This document shows positions 17,271-25,461 of a stretch of DNA of 64,000 bases, piece by piece. A program made the translations under genes and the position numbers. The DNA is from Sphingomonas sp. Root241 (GTDB taxonomy: Bacteria > Pseudomonadota > Alphaproteobacteria > Sphingomonadales > Sphingomonadaceae): positions 4,061-68,060 of the forward strand of contig NZ_LMIV01000004.1 in the NCBI RefSeq assembly GCF_001428865.1, given 5' to 3'. The first letter of the stretch is position 1. The number at the start of each line of letters is the position of its first letter. Below the pieces are notes generated by a model. It ran no database searches. It worked only from the letters and a program-made list of their open reading frames with translations, and was not told the DNA's origin.

Positions 17271-17614
17271 CCCGTATCGGCAATGTCGATCAGGTGCTCT
17301 TGCTGCTGCGCGAGCAGCTGGAGCGCTCCGGCCGGGGCCGGAATGCGGAGCGCAGCGCCAGTACGGCGCGATCGACGGCGGCCACCGCTCCGCCGCTGGA
17401 GCGTGCCCGCGCATTGGCTGCGCTCGACGGGCTGCTCGAAGAGGAGGTTCGCCGCGCGGTGGTCCGCGGCCTATTGCTCGACGCGTTCGGCGAATCGATG
17501 AGCAACGATCCGGCGTTTCAATCCGTAATCGACAATGTGCTGCGTATCATCACCGACGTGCCGGGCGGGGCTGAACTTGTCGATCGCGCGGTGGCGCAGC
17601 TGCGCGCAGATTGA
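17267..17614 (+). CDS. Unknown 115-residue protein ending the flagellar operon
   Basis: A TTG start overlaps the preceding stop as TTGA, giving 115 residues. The N-terminal helix (NVDQVLLLLREQLERSGRG) is followed by a low-complexity Arg/Ala/Ser/Thr stretch. A second helical region (ALDGLLEEEVRRAVVRGLLLDAFGESM) ends ...IITDVPGGAELVDRAVAQLRAD. No family was recognised. Size and helical character are compatible with a small export chaperone or adaptor, but that is only suggested by its location at the end of the operon. Confidence 0.55.
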   Translation: MTRIGNVDQVLLLLREQLERSGRGRNAERSASTARSTAATAPPLERARALAALDGLLEEEVRRAVVRGLLLDAFGESMSNDPAFQSVIDNVLRIITDVPGGAELVDRAVAQLRAD

Positions 17615-17633
17615 ACTTTTCGCTCGAGGTCGT

Positions 17634-18770
17634 TCAGCCGAGCCGTGTGCCGAGGCGCGCCAGTGCCTGCGCAACGGTCCGGCCGCTGGCGTCGATTTTT
17701 GTGTGGAGTGCCTTCTCGAAGATTCGCTGCGCCGTATCGGTATCCCCGGCACCGGCGGACAGCAGCATCGAAGCGAGTGCTGCCGAGAAGCATTGACGGT
17801 CCAGGCGAAGCGCGACTTCGCATTGCTGCCGGGCTTTCTCCAGCTTGCCGTCGAGCAGGTCCACCACTGCGAGTGATCCATGCGATTCGGCGAAATTGTC
17901 ATCGAGCGCCAGGGCGGTCTCGAACCGCTGTCTGGCGGCCGCGTGGTCTCCCGCGATGAAATGCGCCCAGCCCGCGGCGATCCATGAGCCGAGATGGGTT
18001 CCGAATAGTTCCGCTCCCTTGTCCAGATCGGCCGTGGCACGGACCTTGTCGCCGCCGAGCATACGCACCAGACCCCGGCCCACCAAGGCACGTGGCGATG
18101 AAGGCGCGCGCGCCAGGGCTGCATCGAAGAGCAGCGCGGCTTCGTCGGGATCGTCCTCGCCGAGCGCGAGAGTGCCGAGTGTGGTCAGCGCGTCCGGATG
18201 ATCGCCGGCCTGTTCCGCCGCGCGTCGCGCGAGCTCGAGATCCTCGATGTCGATCGCGAGGGTCGCGGTCACCGCAGCCAGCCCGCGATGCCCCGGATGC
18301 AGCGCGAAAAGATGACGAGCCTGCGCCGTCGCGGCATCGAAATCGCCGCGATCGTGCAGCAACTGCACCAGCAGCTGTGCCGCCTGCGGAAGCGATTCCA
18401 CGCTTGCCTGGTCGAGCAGGTCCAATGCCGCGTCGAACTTGCCGGCCATGGCCAGCGACCAAGCGCGATTGAAGCGGATCGCCGGTGCATCTTGGCCCGC
18501 CTCCATCAGCCGGGCGAAGTATGTGGCGGCGCCTTCCCAGTCCTGGCGCCGCATCGCGATGAGACCGGCGAGGTGCAGCGCCTCGAACGGGAGGGGCGCA
18601 ATCCGCTCGTGCCGGCCGAGCAGGGCAGCGGCCTCCTCATATTGCCCTTCCTCGAATGCCGCCGAAGCGGCATCGGCTATCAGCCGGACATTGTCGGGAT
18701 CATGGTCGAGCAATGCGGCGAGACGCGCGTAACGACCGGTTGTCGCGGACGGGGAAGGGGCTTGGGACAT
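17634..18770 (-). CDS. TPR-repeat protein downstream of flhA
   Basis: This 378-residue protein consists of tandem TPR units over almost its whole length, for example AIRFNRAWSLAMAGKFDAALDLLDQA, WIAAGWAHFIAGDHAAARQRFETALALDDN and SHGSLAVVDLLDGKLEKARQQCEVAL. No signal peptide is seen. It is the last gene of the fliQ-fliR-flhB-flhA operon, nine bases after flhA. It ends 19 bases from the end of the opposing operon. A role in flagellar assembly or protein modification is inferred from context only. Confidence 0.72.
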   Translation of the reverse strand: MSQAPSPSATTGRYARLAALLDHDPDNVRLIADAASAAFEEGQYEEAAALLGRHERIAPLPFEALHLAGLIAMRRQDWEGAATYFARLMEAGQDAPAIRFNRAWSLAMAGKFDAALDLLDQASVESLPQAAQLLVQLLHDRGDFDAATAQARHLFALHPGHRGLAAVTATLAIDIEDLELARRAAEQAGDHPDALTTLGTLALGEDDPDEAALLFDAALARAPSSPRALVGRGLVRMLGGDKVRATADLDKGAELFGTHLGSWIAAGWAHFIAGDHAAARQRFETALALDDNFAESHGSLAVVDLLDGKLEKARQQCEVALRLDRQCFSAALASMLLSAGAGDTDTAQRIFEKALHTKIDASGRTVAQALARLGTRLG

Positions 18771-18779
18771 CGTCGATAA

Positions 18780-20804
18780 TTATCCTTCCAGCCGTACTAC
18801 GTCGAATGATTTGAGGCTGATCCGCATCGGAATCTCGCTCACCGAGAGGATCGACAGCCTCGGGATGCTGCGGCGTGTCAGGCTCCTGAGATGACGGCGA
18901 ATCTCGGCTCCACACAGAAGCACGGGCGCGCGGCCCTGCTTGAACATTTCATCGGCGAGCGGTGAAAGCTTGCGGATCATCTGTTCGGCGAGCCGCGGCT
19001 CAACGACCAGTGAGCCATTGCCCGTGCTGGCGCTGATGCTGGCGACGATCTGGTTCTCGACCCGCGGATCGAGGCTGAGCACGGCGAGGTCATCATGGCG
19101 TCCGCGAAGCTGCTGGCAGATCGTGTAGCTGATGCGTTGCCGCACCAGTTCGGTCAGCTCGGCCGGGTCCTTCTGGTTGCGCGCGAGATCGACCAGATGT
19201 TCGACGATCAGGTCGAGATTGGCGATCGATACGCCTTCCGCGAGCAGGTTCTGCAGCACGCGCTGGACGTCCGACACCGCAAGCGTGTTCGGCACCAGTT
19301 CCTCGACCAGCCCCGGCTGCCGCGAGCGCACATCGTCGAGCAGGGCGGCGACCGAGGCGCGGGTGAGCAGTGTACTGACTTCGCTACGGACAATGTCGCC
19401 GAAGTGGGTGATCAGCACCGTCACTGGATCGACAATAGTGTAGCCCTCTTCGCGCGCCGCCTCGCTATGTGCATGTTCGATCCAGAAGGCCGGCAAGCCG
19501 AAAGCCGGATCGGTCGTCTGCACGCCCTCCAGCGGCGCCTTGTTGCTTTGCGAGGCGATGGCGAGGGTCCGCTCGGCATCGATCCGAGCCGCGCCGTAAC
19601 GCGCGCCGAAAAGTCGGATCTCGTATTCGTCACCGGCAAGATCCTCGCTGTCGACCAGTTTGACGGCGGGGAAGGCGATGCCGAATTCCTGCTCATGCGC
19701 CCGTCGCAGGCCGGCAATCCGCTCGAGGATGAGCGCTTCCTCGCTGCGCCAACTGGCGGCAAGCGCGTTGCCGAGACGTACCTCGAGCGCCGGCGCGGAA
19801 TTGGTGCCCGCAGCCGCATCGGCGGCGTCGTCGATGAAGGTCTGTGCCTCCACGGCGCGAAGCCGGCGAATGCGCCACCAGGCGGCCAGCGCGGCTATTC
19901 CGATCAGCGCGATCGGCCATTTGGGCATGCCGGGCATCAGCAAAAAGGCAAACAGGACGGCGGCCACGATGAGGGGAATGCGTGGCTCGGAGGCAAGCTG
20001 GCGGAAGACCTCGCCACTCAGCTGGCGATCGGCAGCAGATCGGGTCACGATGATGCCCGTGGCGATCGAGATGATCAGCGCAGGCAGCTGAGTGGCGATC
20101 CCGTCGCCGATCGTGAGCAACGTGAAGCGATGGAGCGCCTCGCCCCATTCCAGCCCCATCTGGGTCACGCCGACGATCCAGCCGGCGATGATGTTGATCA
20201 GCAGGATGATGATGCCCGCGATCGCATCGCCCTTCACGAATTTGGACGCACCATCCATCGCGCCATAGAAGCTCGCTTCCTTCTCGAGTTCTTCGCGGCG
20301 GCGGATCGCCTCCTTCTGGTCGATGAGCCCCATGTTGAGGTCTGCGTCGATGCTCATCTGCTGGCCGGGCATCGAATCGAGCGTGAAGCGCGCCGCGACT
20401 TCGGAAACACGCTGCGCGCCGCTGGTGACGACAACATATTGGACCACGATCAGGATGGCGAAGATGACCAGCCCGACGATGAAATTTCCCTGCACGGCGA
20501 ACGCGCCGATCGACCCAATGACTTCGCCTGCATTGCCGCCGGTAAGGATCAGGCGGGTAGCGGCCACGTTCAGCGAGAGCCGGTAGAGCGTCGCCACCAG
20601 CAGCAGCGAAGGAAAGGTGGAGAACTCGACGGGCTTGCCGACATAGAAGGTCAGCAGCATGATCGACAAACCGAAGCCGAAATTGAGGATGATCGCCAGG
20701 TCGAGTAGCGCCGGTGGGATCGGGACGAACAGGATCACCAGAATGGCGATCGTCGCGCTCACCAGCGCCAGATCCTTGTTGTTGCGTAAGAAGTTCTGGA
20801 ACAT
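18780..20804 (-). CDS. flhA: Flagellar export-gate protein FlhA
   Basis: This 674-residue protein has about eight N-terminal membrane segments and a large cytoplasmic domain. The FHIPEP-family loop (about residues 140-200) carries KEAIRRREELEKEASFYGAMDGASKFVKGDAIAG-type residues, essential for proton-coupled export. The C-terminal ring domain includes LPAFWIEH, DPVTVLITHFGDIV and SDVQRVLQNLLAEGVSI. Length and motifs are complete. It is preceded by flhB with a five-base gap. Confidence 0.97.
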   Translation of the reverse strand: MFQNFLRNNKDLALVSATIAILVILFVPIPPALLDLAIILNFGFGLSIMLLTFYVGKPVEFSTFPSLLLVATLYRLSLNVAATRLILTGGNAGEVIGSIGAFAVQGNFIVGLVIFAILIVVQYVVVTSGAQRVSEVAARFTLDSMPGQQMSIDADLNMGLIDQKEAIRRREELEKEASFYGAMDGASKFVKGDAIAGIIILLINIIAGWIVGVTQMGLEWGEALHRFTLLTIGDGIATQLPALIISIATGIIVTRSAADRQLSGEVFRQLASEPRIPLIVAAVLFAFLLMPGMPKWPIALIGIAALAAWWRIRRLRAVEAQTFIDDAADAAAGTNSAPALEVRLGNALAASWRSEEALILERIAGLRRAHEQEFGIAFPAVKLVDSEDLAGDEYEIRLFGARYGAARIDAERTLAIASQSNKAPLEGVQTTDPAFGLPAFWIEHAHSEAAREEGYTIVDPVTVLITHFGDIVRSEVSTLLTRASVAALLDDVRSRQPGLVEELVPNTLAVSDVQRVLQNLLAEGVSIANLDLIVEHLVDLARNQKDPAELTELVRQRISYTICQQLRGRHDDLAVLSLDPRVENQIVASISASTGNGSLVVEPRLAEQMIRKLSPLADEMFKQGRAPVLLCGAEIRRHLRSLTRRSIPRLSILSVSEIPMRISLKSFDVVRLEG

Positions 20805-20809
20805 GGGTT

Positions 20810-21895
20810 TCAGGACTGACCGGATGGGAGGGGTGCTGACGCGTCGCGGCGTAGCTGGATGTAGAGATCTGCGACGGCTTCGAAATTTGCCGGCGGGATT
20901 TCATCGCCGGTGCTGCATCCGCGATAGAGCGCGCGCGCGAGCGCCGGCCTGGCGAGCACCGGGATGCCGCGTCGCCAGGCCTCTTCCTTGAGCGCGAGCG
21001 CGAAGCGGTTGCGGCCCCTGGCCGTCACGGTCGGTGCACCCATACGTTCGGGATCGTAGCGCAGCGCCACCGCGAAATGCTGGGGGTTGACGACCAGCAG
21101 GTCCGCGCCGGCGAGCTGCCCGAGATCCTGGCTTGCCGCCACGAACTCCTGGTGGAGCTGTTTGCGCTTCGATTTGATGCGAGGGTCTCCCTCGCGGTCC
21201 TTGGCCTCGCGCGTGACTTCGCGCCGGCTCATCCGCATCTGCTTCGCGAATTCGCCGCGCACGAGGATCTGATCCAGTACGACGAACACGAAGGCGATCA
21301 GGATGTACACGAGGATGAGGCGCATCATCGCCTCCGCGAGGAGGCTCGGGAGGCGCTCGGTCTCGCTCGCGGTCGTGGCGTACCGGGTCACCGCGTCGCG
21401 AAGAAGCAGCCAGGTCGCAGTGATGTAGACGGCGGTCTTGAGAACCGTTTTGAGTGTTTCCTTGAGGAGACGCGCCGAGAATAGTCGTTTGAGGCCCTTC
21501 GCCGGGTTCAGGCGCGTAAAATCGGGTTTGAGCGGGTGTGCGGTGAAGATGAACCCGCGAAGCTGGAGGATCTCGAGCAGCACGACGATCGCAAGGATCG
21601 TTCCGCCGAGCAGCATCAGCGGCTCGAGCACGCTCCAGTAGATGCGGCCCGGAAGTGCGCCCGCCTGTTCCGGCTGACCGGCGGCGTCGATGCCCGCGAC
21701 GATGGTCTCGCGCGTCAGTTCGGCAAGCGTGTGCGCAAATCTCTCTCCAGCGATCCCCAGAAACGCGGCGAGCCCGAGCAGGCCGCCCATGAAGCCAAGC
21801 TCGACACTGCGCGGGACCATGCCCTTTTCGCGCGCGCGCCTGAGCTTGAAGGGCGTGGCGGTCTCGCTGCGGTTATGCTCCTGCTGTTCCGCCAC
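20810..21895 (-). CDS. flhB: Flagellar export switch protein FlhB with NPQH cleavage site
   Basis: The protein is 361 residues from a GTG at 21895 (VAEQQEHNRSETATPFKLRRAREKG). This start was chosen because the downstream family motif TPFKLRRAREKG needs only a short leader and the longer frame runs into fliR. Four membrane segments are followed by a cytoplasmic tail. The autocleavage site, normally Asn-Pro-Thr-His, is Asn270-Pro271-Gln272-His273. The cleaving Asn and Pro are kept. The tail beyond it (FAVALRYDPERMGAPTVTARG) is well conserved. FlhB switches export from rod/hook to filament substrates. Confidence 0.95.
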   Translation of the reverse strand: MAEQQEHNRSETATPFKLRRAREKGMVPRSVELGFMGGLLGLAAFLGIAGERFAHTLAELTRETIVAGIDAAGQPEQAGALPGRIYWSVLEPLMLLGGTILAIVVLLEILQLRGFIFTAHPLKPDFTRLNPAKGLKRLFSARLLKETLKTVLKTAVYITATWLLLRDAVTRYATTASETERLPSLLAEAMMRLILVYILIAFVFVVLDQILVRGEFAKQMRMSRREVTREAKDREGDPRIKSKRKQLHQEFVAASQDLGQLAGADLLVVNPQHFAVALRYDPERMGAPTVTARGRNRFALALKEEAWRRGIPVLARPALARALYRGCSTGDEIPPANFEAVADLYIQLRRDASAPLPSGQS

Positions 21896-21900
21896 CGCGC

Positions 21901-22656
21901 TCAGCCCAGCTCGACCATGGTTTCGAGCGCTGCGCGCAACAGTCGGACGAAAACCGCGCCGGAAAGCGCGAATGCGATCGGCAGCAGCAGTAATGTCGCC
22001 AGCGCCTTCACCTGGAAACCGAGCAGCAGCACGTTCATCTGGGGGAGCGTGCGGGACATGAAGGCAACCGCCAGATCGAGCACGAACAGCACGAGCAGCA
22101 CGATTCCGGCAAGGCCGATTGCCATGAGCATCGCTGCGCCCATGAAGTCGACGAGAATACCGGGATCGCGGCCGATCGCCGCGCTGCCGAGCGGCGTGTG
22201 CTCGACCGAAGCCGCCCATGCGCCGAGAAGGTCGCCGCCGCCGCCGATCGCGAAGAACAGCGCGCCTCCGGCATAAGCGAAAAGCGTGCCGACCAGAGGC
22301 ATCTGCGCCCGCGTGGTGGGATCGACGAGCACAGCGAGTCCGTACCCCGCCTGGATGTCGATCGCACGACCGGCGGTCAGCAGCGCCGCAAAGGCGAGCT
22401 GCAGCGGGAGTGCCAGCGTTGTGCCCAGCAGGAGCTCGCTGACTGCGAGCATCGGCAAGCTCGTCGCCCCGAAAAGGTGATGGTCGGTCGCCTGCGGATA
22501 AGACGCCACGAGCCATCCCGCCAGGCCGATGCTGAGTATCAGCCGCACCATGGCAGGCACCCGCATCAGCGTGAACGGCTGCGAGAAGGCAAGCAGCGGC
22601 GCAATCCTCAGGCTGAGGAGCAGTGTCGCTATCAACTGGCCGGTGAGCTCTTCCAT
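21901..22656 (-). CDS. fliR: Flagellar export-gate protein FliR
   Basis: This 251-residue membrane protein has five to six hydrophobic segments. FliR-like features include LRIAPLLAFSQPF near the start, a Gly-rich GTTLALPLQLAFAALLTAGRAIDIQAG stretch and the C-terminal PQMNVLLLGFQVKALATLLLLPIA. The start at 22656 (MEELTGQLIATLLLSLRIAP) was preferred over the upstream ATG at 22704. It leaves a ten-base gap to fliQ and gives the family's usual N-terminus. Confidence 0.95.
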   Translation of the reverse strand: MEELTGQLIATLLLSLRIAPLLAFSQPFTLMRVPAMVRLILSIGLAGWLVASYPQATDHHLFGATSLPMLAVSELLLGTTLALPLQLAFAALLTAGRAIDIQAGYGLAVLVDPTTRAQMPLVGTLFAYAGGALFFAIGGGGDLLGAWAASVEHTPLGSAAIGRDPGILVDFMGAAMLMAIGLAGIVLLVLFVLDLAVAFMSRTLPQMNVLLLGFQVKALATLLLLPIAFALSGAVFVRLLRAALETMVELG

Positions 22657-22666
22657 TCCGGGGGCG

Positions 22667-22936
22667 TCAAGCAGCGAGGCTCGGGATGGCGAGAAACAGC
22701 CCACGGGCGAAATCGGTGATCCGCGCGATCATCCAGGGCCCGAGCAGGATCAGTAGCGCCGCAGCGATCAGCAGCTTGGGAACGTAGCTCAGTGTGATTT
22801 CCTGGAGCTGCGTCGCCACTTGGAGCACGCTCACGACCAGTCCGACAATCAACGTCGCCGCGAGCACCGGGCCTGCGACGATGATGCAGTTCCACAGCAT
22901 GTCGTTCATCAAGCCGAGCGCGCGATCTGCTTCCAC
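22667..22936 (-). CDS. fliQ: Flagellar export-gate protein FliQ
   Basis: This 89-residue protein has two membrane segments and the classic FliQ core GLVVSVLQVATQLQEITLSYVPKLL. FliQ surrounds the FliP-FliR channel core. It is the first gene of the minus-strand export-gate operon, and its promoter must lie in 22937-23155. The N-terminal MEADRALGLMNDMLW fits the family start. Confidence 0.95.
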   Translation of the reverse strand: MEADRALGLMNDMLWNCIIVAGPVLAATLIVGLVVSVLQVATQLQEITLSYVPKLLIAAALLILLGPWMIARITDFARGLFLAIPSLAA

Positions 22937-23155
22937 TCGAACAGCCCCCCGGCAGTAATCAAGCTATGCCGGCTGCCCCGAATCCCCCGGCCCGGCGCGT
23001 TCGATCATAGGCACGCGGTCGACACCGGCAATGCGAAAAGCGCCGCTCGAATCTTTTGATGTGGAAACCGCGATTCGAGGGATCAGGCGGTGGCGATTTC
23101 ACAGGTGCCGGAACGGGTTGCGAGCGCGGCTCGGGCAATGCGGGGCAACCGGACC
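22937..23155. other. Non-coding region upstream of the export-gate operon
   Basis: These 219 bases lie between fliQ and the end of the next minus-strand gene. I found no gene and no convincing promoter or sigma-54/sigma-28 site on the minus strand. The stretch presumably holds the fliQ promoter and the end of the upstream transcript. Confidence 0.4.
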
Positions 23156-24334
23156 TCACGCGTTGCAGGGCTGCCCTTCCGTTGCAGGCCGGGCGCGTCG
23201 CGTCGTGAGCAAGAGGGCCAGCAGCCCGGTAACCGAAGTCGCAGCCCCGGCGAGGGCCACGGCCGGATAGCCCAGGCCGGCAGCGATCACGCCACCGCCC
23301 AATGCCGCACCCAGCGCGTTTCCAAGGTTGAAAGCGCCGATATTGACGGCCGAGGCGAGGTTCGGCGCATCCGCGGCGGCGGTCATCACGCGGATTTGCA
23401 GCGGTGGGACCAGTGCAAAGCTCGCGATGCCCCACAGGAAGGTCAGCACCGCCGAAGCCCCGGGGTGCGGCATGAAGAAGGCGAATGCGATCAGGATCGC
23501 AGTCAGCGAGGCCAGTGTCACGATCAGGGTGCGATCGACCGAGCGGTCCGCGAACTTCCCGCCCAGCCAATTGCCCACCGTCAGCCCCAGGCCGAAAATG
23601 ACGAGCATGGCGGTCACGAAGGCCAAAGAGGCATGCGTCACGTCGTGCAGGATCGGCGTGATGTAGGTGAAGACAGTGAACATCGCGCCGGAGCCCAGCA
23701 CGGTCAGCGCGAGCGCGCCCAGCACTTCGCCGCGCGCGAGGACGCGCAGCTCCGCGAGGGGGCTTTCGCCTTCCGGTGCCGGCAGCGGGGGCAGGGTCAG
23801 TCGCAGCGCGACCATCGTGGCGACGCCGAGGGCGGCGATGCCCCAGAACGAAGCCCGCCAGCCGAGATGATCGCCCGCCCAAGTCGCGAGCGGCACGCCT
23901 ATGACCGTGGCGATCGTCAGTCCCATGAACATGGCGGCGACCGCGCTCGCGCGCCGTTCCGGCGCGACGAGGCCGGCGGCGACCACCGAGCCCACGCCGA
24001 AGAACGCGCCGTGATTGAACGACGTGACGATGCGCGCCGCCAGCAACATGCCGTAGCTGTCGGACATGGCCGCGAAGAGATTGCCGGCGGTGAACACGCC
24101 GGCGAGCCCGATCAGCAACGTCCGCCGCGGAACGCGCCCGGTGGTCAATGTCATGACGGGCGCGCCGATCATCACGCCGAATGCATAGGCGCTGATCAGC
24201 AGGCCGGCGGCGGGGATGGAGACGCCGAGATCGTCGGCGATCACCGGCAGCAGTCCCATGGGCGCGAACTCGGTGACGCCGATCCCGAATGCTCCGACGG
24301 CGAGGGCGAGGATGCCCAAATTGAGCTTCATCAT
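23156..24334 (-). CDS. MFS transporter, probable drug or sugar exporter (DHA1-like)
   Basis: This 392-residue inner-membrane protein has about twelve hydrophobic segments. The N-terminus (LGILALAVGAFGIGVTEFAPMGLLPVIADDLGVSIPAAG) is characteristic of the proton-driven arabinose-efflux/drug-exporter group of the major facilitator superfamily. The loop after segment two has GRVPRRTLLIG in place of the usual GxxxDRxGRR. It sits seven bases downstream of an aldo/keto reductase gene, probably in one transcript. Substrate cannot be read from sequence. Confidence 0.88.
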   Translation of the reverse strand: MMKLNLGILALAVGAFGIGVTEFAPMGLLPVIADDLGVSIPAAGLLISAYAFGVMIGAPVMTLTTGRVPRRTLLIGLAGVFTAGNLFAAMSDSYGMLLAARIVTSFNHGAFFGVGSVVAAGLVAPERRASAVAAMFMGLTIATVIGVPLATWAGDHLGWRASFWGIAALGVATMVALRLTLPPLPAPEGESPLAELRVLARGEVLGALALTVLGSGAMFTVFTYITPILHDVTHASLAFVTAMLVIFGLGLTVGNWLGGKFADRSVDRTLIVTLASLTAILIAFAFFMPHPGASAVLTFLWGIASFALVPPLQIRVMTAAADAPNLASAVNIGAFNLGNALGAALGGGVIAAGLGYPAVALAGAATSVTGLLALLLTTRRARPATEGQPCNA

Positions 24335-24341
24335 TGCCTCC

Positions 24342-25376
24342 TCAGACCATCGCCGGGTTCAGGCGGGCGAAGCCCTCCTGCTGGCGATAGGGCGTGTGGG
24401 GATAGGGTGGCAGCACCTCGCTGGCGGCATCGAGTGCCGCGATCTGCTCGGGCGCGAGCGACCAGCCCGTCGCGCCGAGGTTCTGGCGGAGCTGCTCTTC
24501 GTTGCGCGCGCCGATGATCACCGACGAGACCGTCGGGCGGCGCAACAGCCAGTTGATCGCGATCTGGGGCACGGTTCTGTCGGTCTCAGCCGCGATCGCC
24601 TCGAGCGCATCGATGACCCGATACAGGAGTTCGTTCTCGACGGGCGGGGCGAATTGCTCGGTCTCGTGCAGCCTGCTTCCCGCGGGGATCGGGCGATTGC
24701 GACCGATCTTGCCGGTCAGGCGGCCCCAACCCAGCGGGCTCCAGACAAGTGCGCCGATGCCCTGATCGGCCCCGAGCGGCATCAGCTCGGATTCATAGGC
24801 GCGGCCGATCAGCGAATAATAGACCTGGTGCGCCACCAGCCGGGGCCAGCCATGGCGCTCGGCCAGGCCTTGCGCCTTCATCAGCTGCCAGCCCGGATAG
24901 TTGGATACGCCGGCATACCGGATCTTGCCCGCCGCGATCAGCAGGTCGAGCGTATGCATCAGTTCCTCGGTCGGGGTGGACGCGTCGAAGGCGTGCAGCT
25001 GGAGCAGGTCGATATAGTCGGTTCCGAGCCGCAGCAGCGCTTCATCCACTGCCCGCACGAGCCGGGCGCGGGATGCTCCCCAATCCTGGGGCTCGTCGCT
25101 TGTCGGCAATCCGGTCTTGGTCGAGATCAGCACGGCGTCACGGCGTCCCCGAACCGCTTCGCCCAGAATCTCCTCCGAAGCGCCGCCCGAATAGACGTCG
25201 GCCGTGTCGAACAGCGTCACTCCGGCGTCGATGCAGATGTCGATCAGCCGCCGTGCCTCGGCGGCATCGCTTTGACCCCAGGCGCTGAACAGCGGCCCCT
25301 TTCCGCCGAAGGTGCCGGTGCCGAAGCCGAGCACCGGGACGCGCAGGCCCGAACTTCCGAGTTGCCGATATTCCAT
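24342..25376 (-). CDS. Aldo/keto reductase
   Basis: This 344-residue NADPH-dependent oxidoreductase has a TIM-barrel fold. The catalytic tetrad can be assigned: Asp and Tyr in LFDTADVYSGG, Lys in VLISTKTG and His in LLQLHAFD. The N-terminus (MEYRQLGSSGLRVPVLGFGTGTFGG) and the C-terminal cofactor segment (PTVSSVIIGARNEEQLRQNL) match the YajO/Tas-like branch. It is divergent from a LysR gene with an 85-base gap holding a dyad. An aldehyde/ketone detoxification unit with the downstream exporter is plausible. Confidence 0.92.
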   Translation of the reverse strand: MEYRQLGSSGLRVPVLGFGTGTFGGKGPLFSAWGQSDAAEARRLIDICIDAGVTLFDTADVYSGGASEEILGEAVRGRRDAVLISTKTGLPTSDEPQDWGASRARLVRAVDEALLRLGTDYIDLLQLHAFDASTPTEELMHTLDLLIAAGKIRYAGVSNYPGWQLMKAQGLAERHGWPRLVAHQVYYSLIGRAYESELMPLGADQGIGALVWSPLGWGRLTGKIGRNRPIPAGSRLHETEQFAPPVENELLYRVIDALEAIAAETDRTVPQIAINWLLRRPTVSSVIIGARNEEQLRQNLGATGWSLAPEQIAALDAASEVLPPYPHTPYRQQEGFARLNPAMV

Positions 25377-25386
25377 GATCCACCGT

Positions 25387-25406
25387 TATGCTGTTGTCGA
25401 CGCATA
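25387..25406. promoter_or_regulatory. Dyad between the LysR gene and the aldo/keto reductase
   Basis: TATGC and GCATA form an inverted repeat separated by ten bases, centred in the 85-base divergent gap. Interrupted dyads of this kind are typical LysR-type regulator boxes. The assignment rests on position and symmetry. Confidence 0.4.
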
Positions 25407-25461
25407 GATGGACGGCGGCCCATTGCTGGAGTAGCGGCGGCGAACGCGAAGGATTTATGCG

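Noticed and set aside
19095..20708. Plus-strand frame of 537 codons opposite flhA
   Set aside because: Sequence is Arg/Asp/Gln-rich without domains, and flhA on the other strand is complete.
2598..22936. Non-flagellar type III injectisome
   Set aside because: FlgB, FlgC, FlgF, FlgG, FlgE, FlgH and FlgI are all present, and no secretin, needle or translocon gene is seen, so the ancestry is flagellar.
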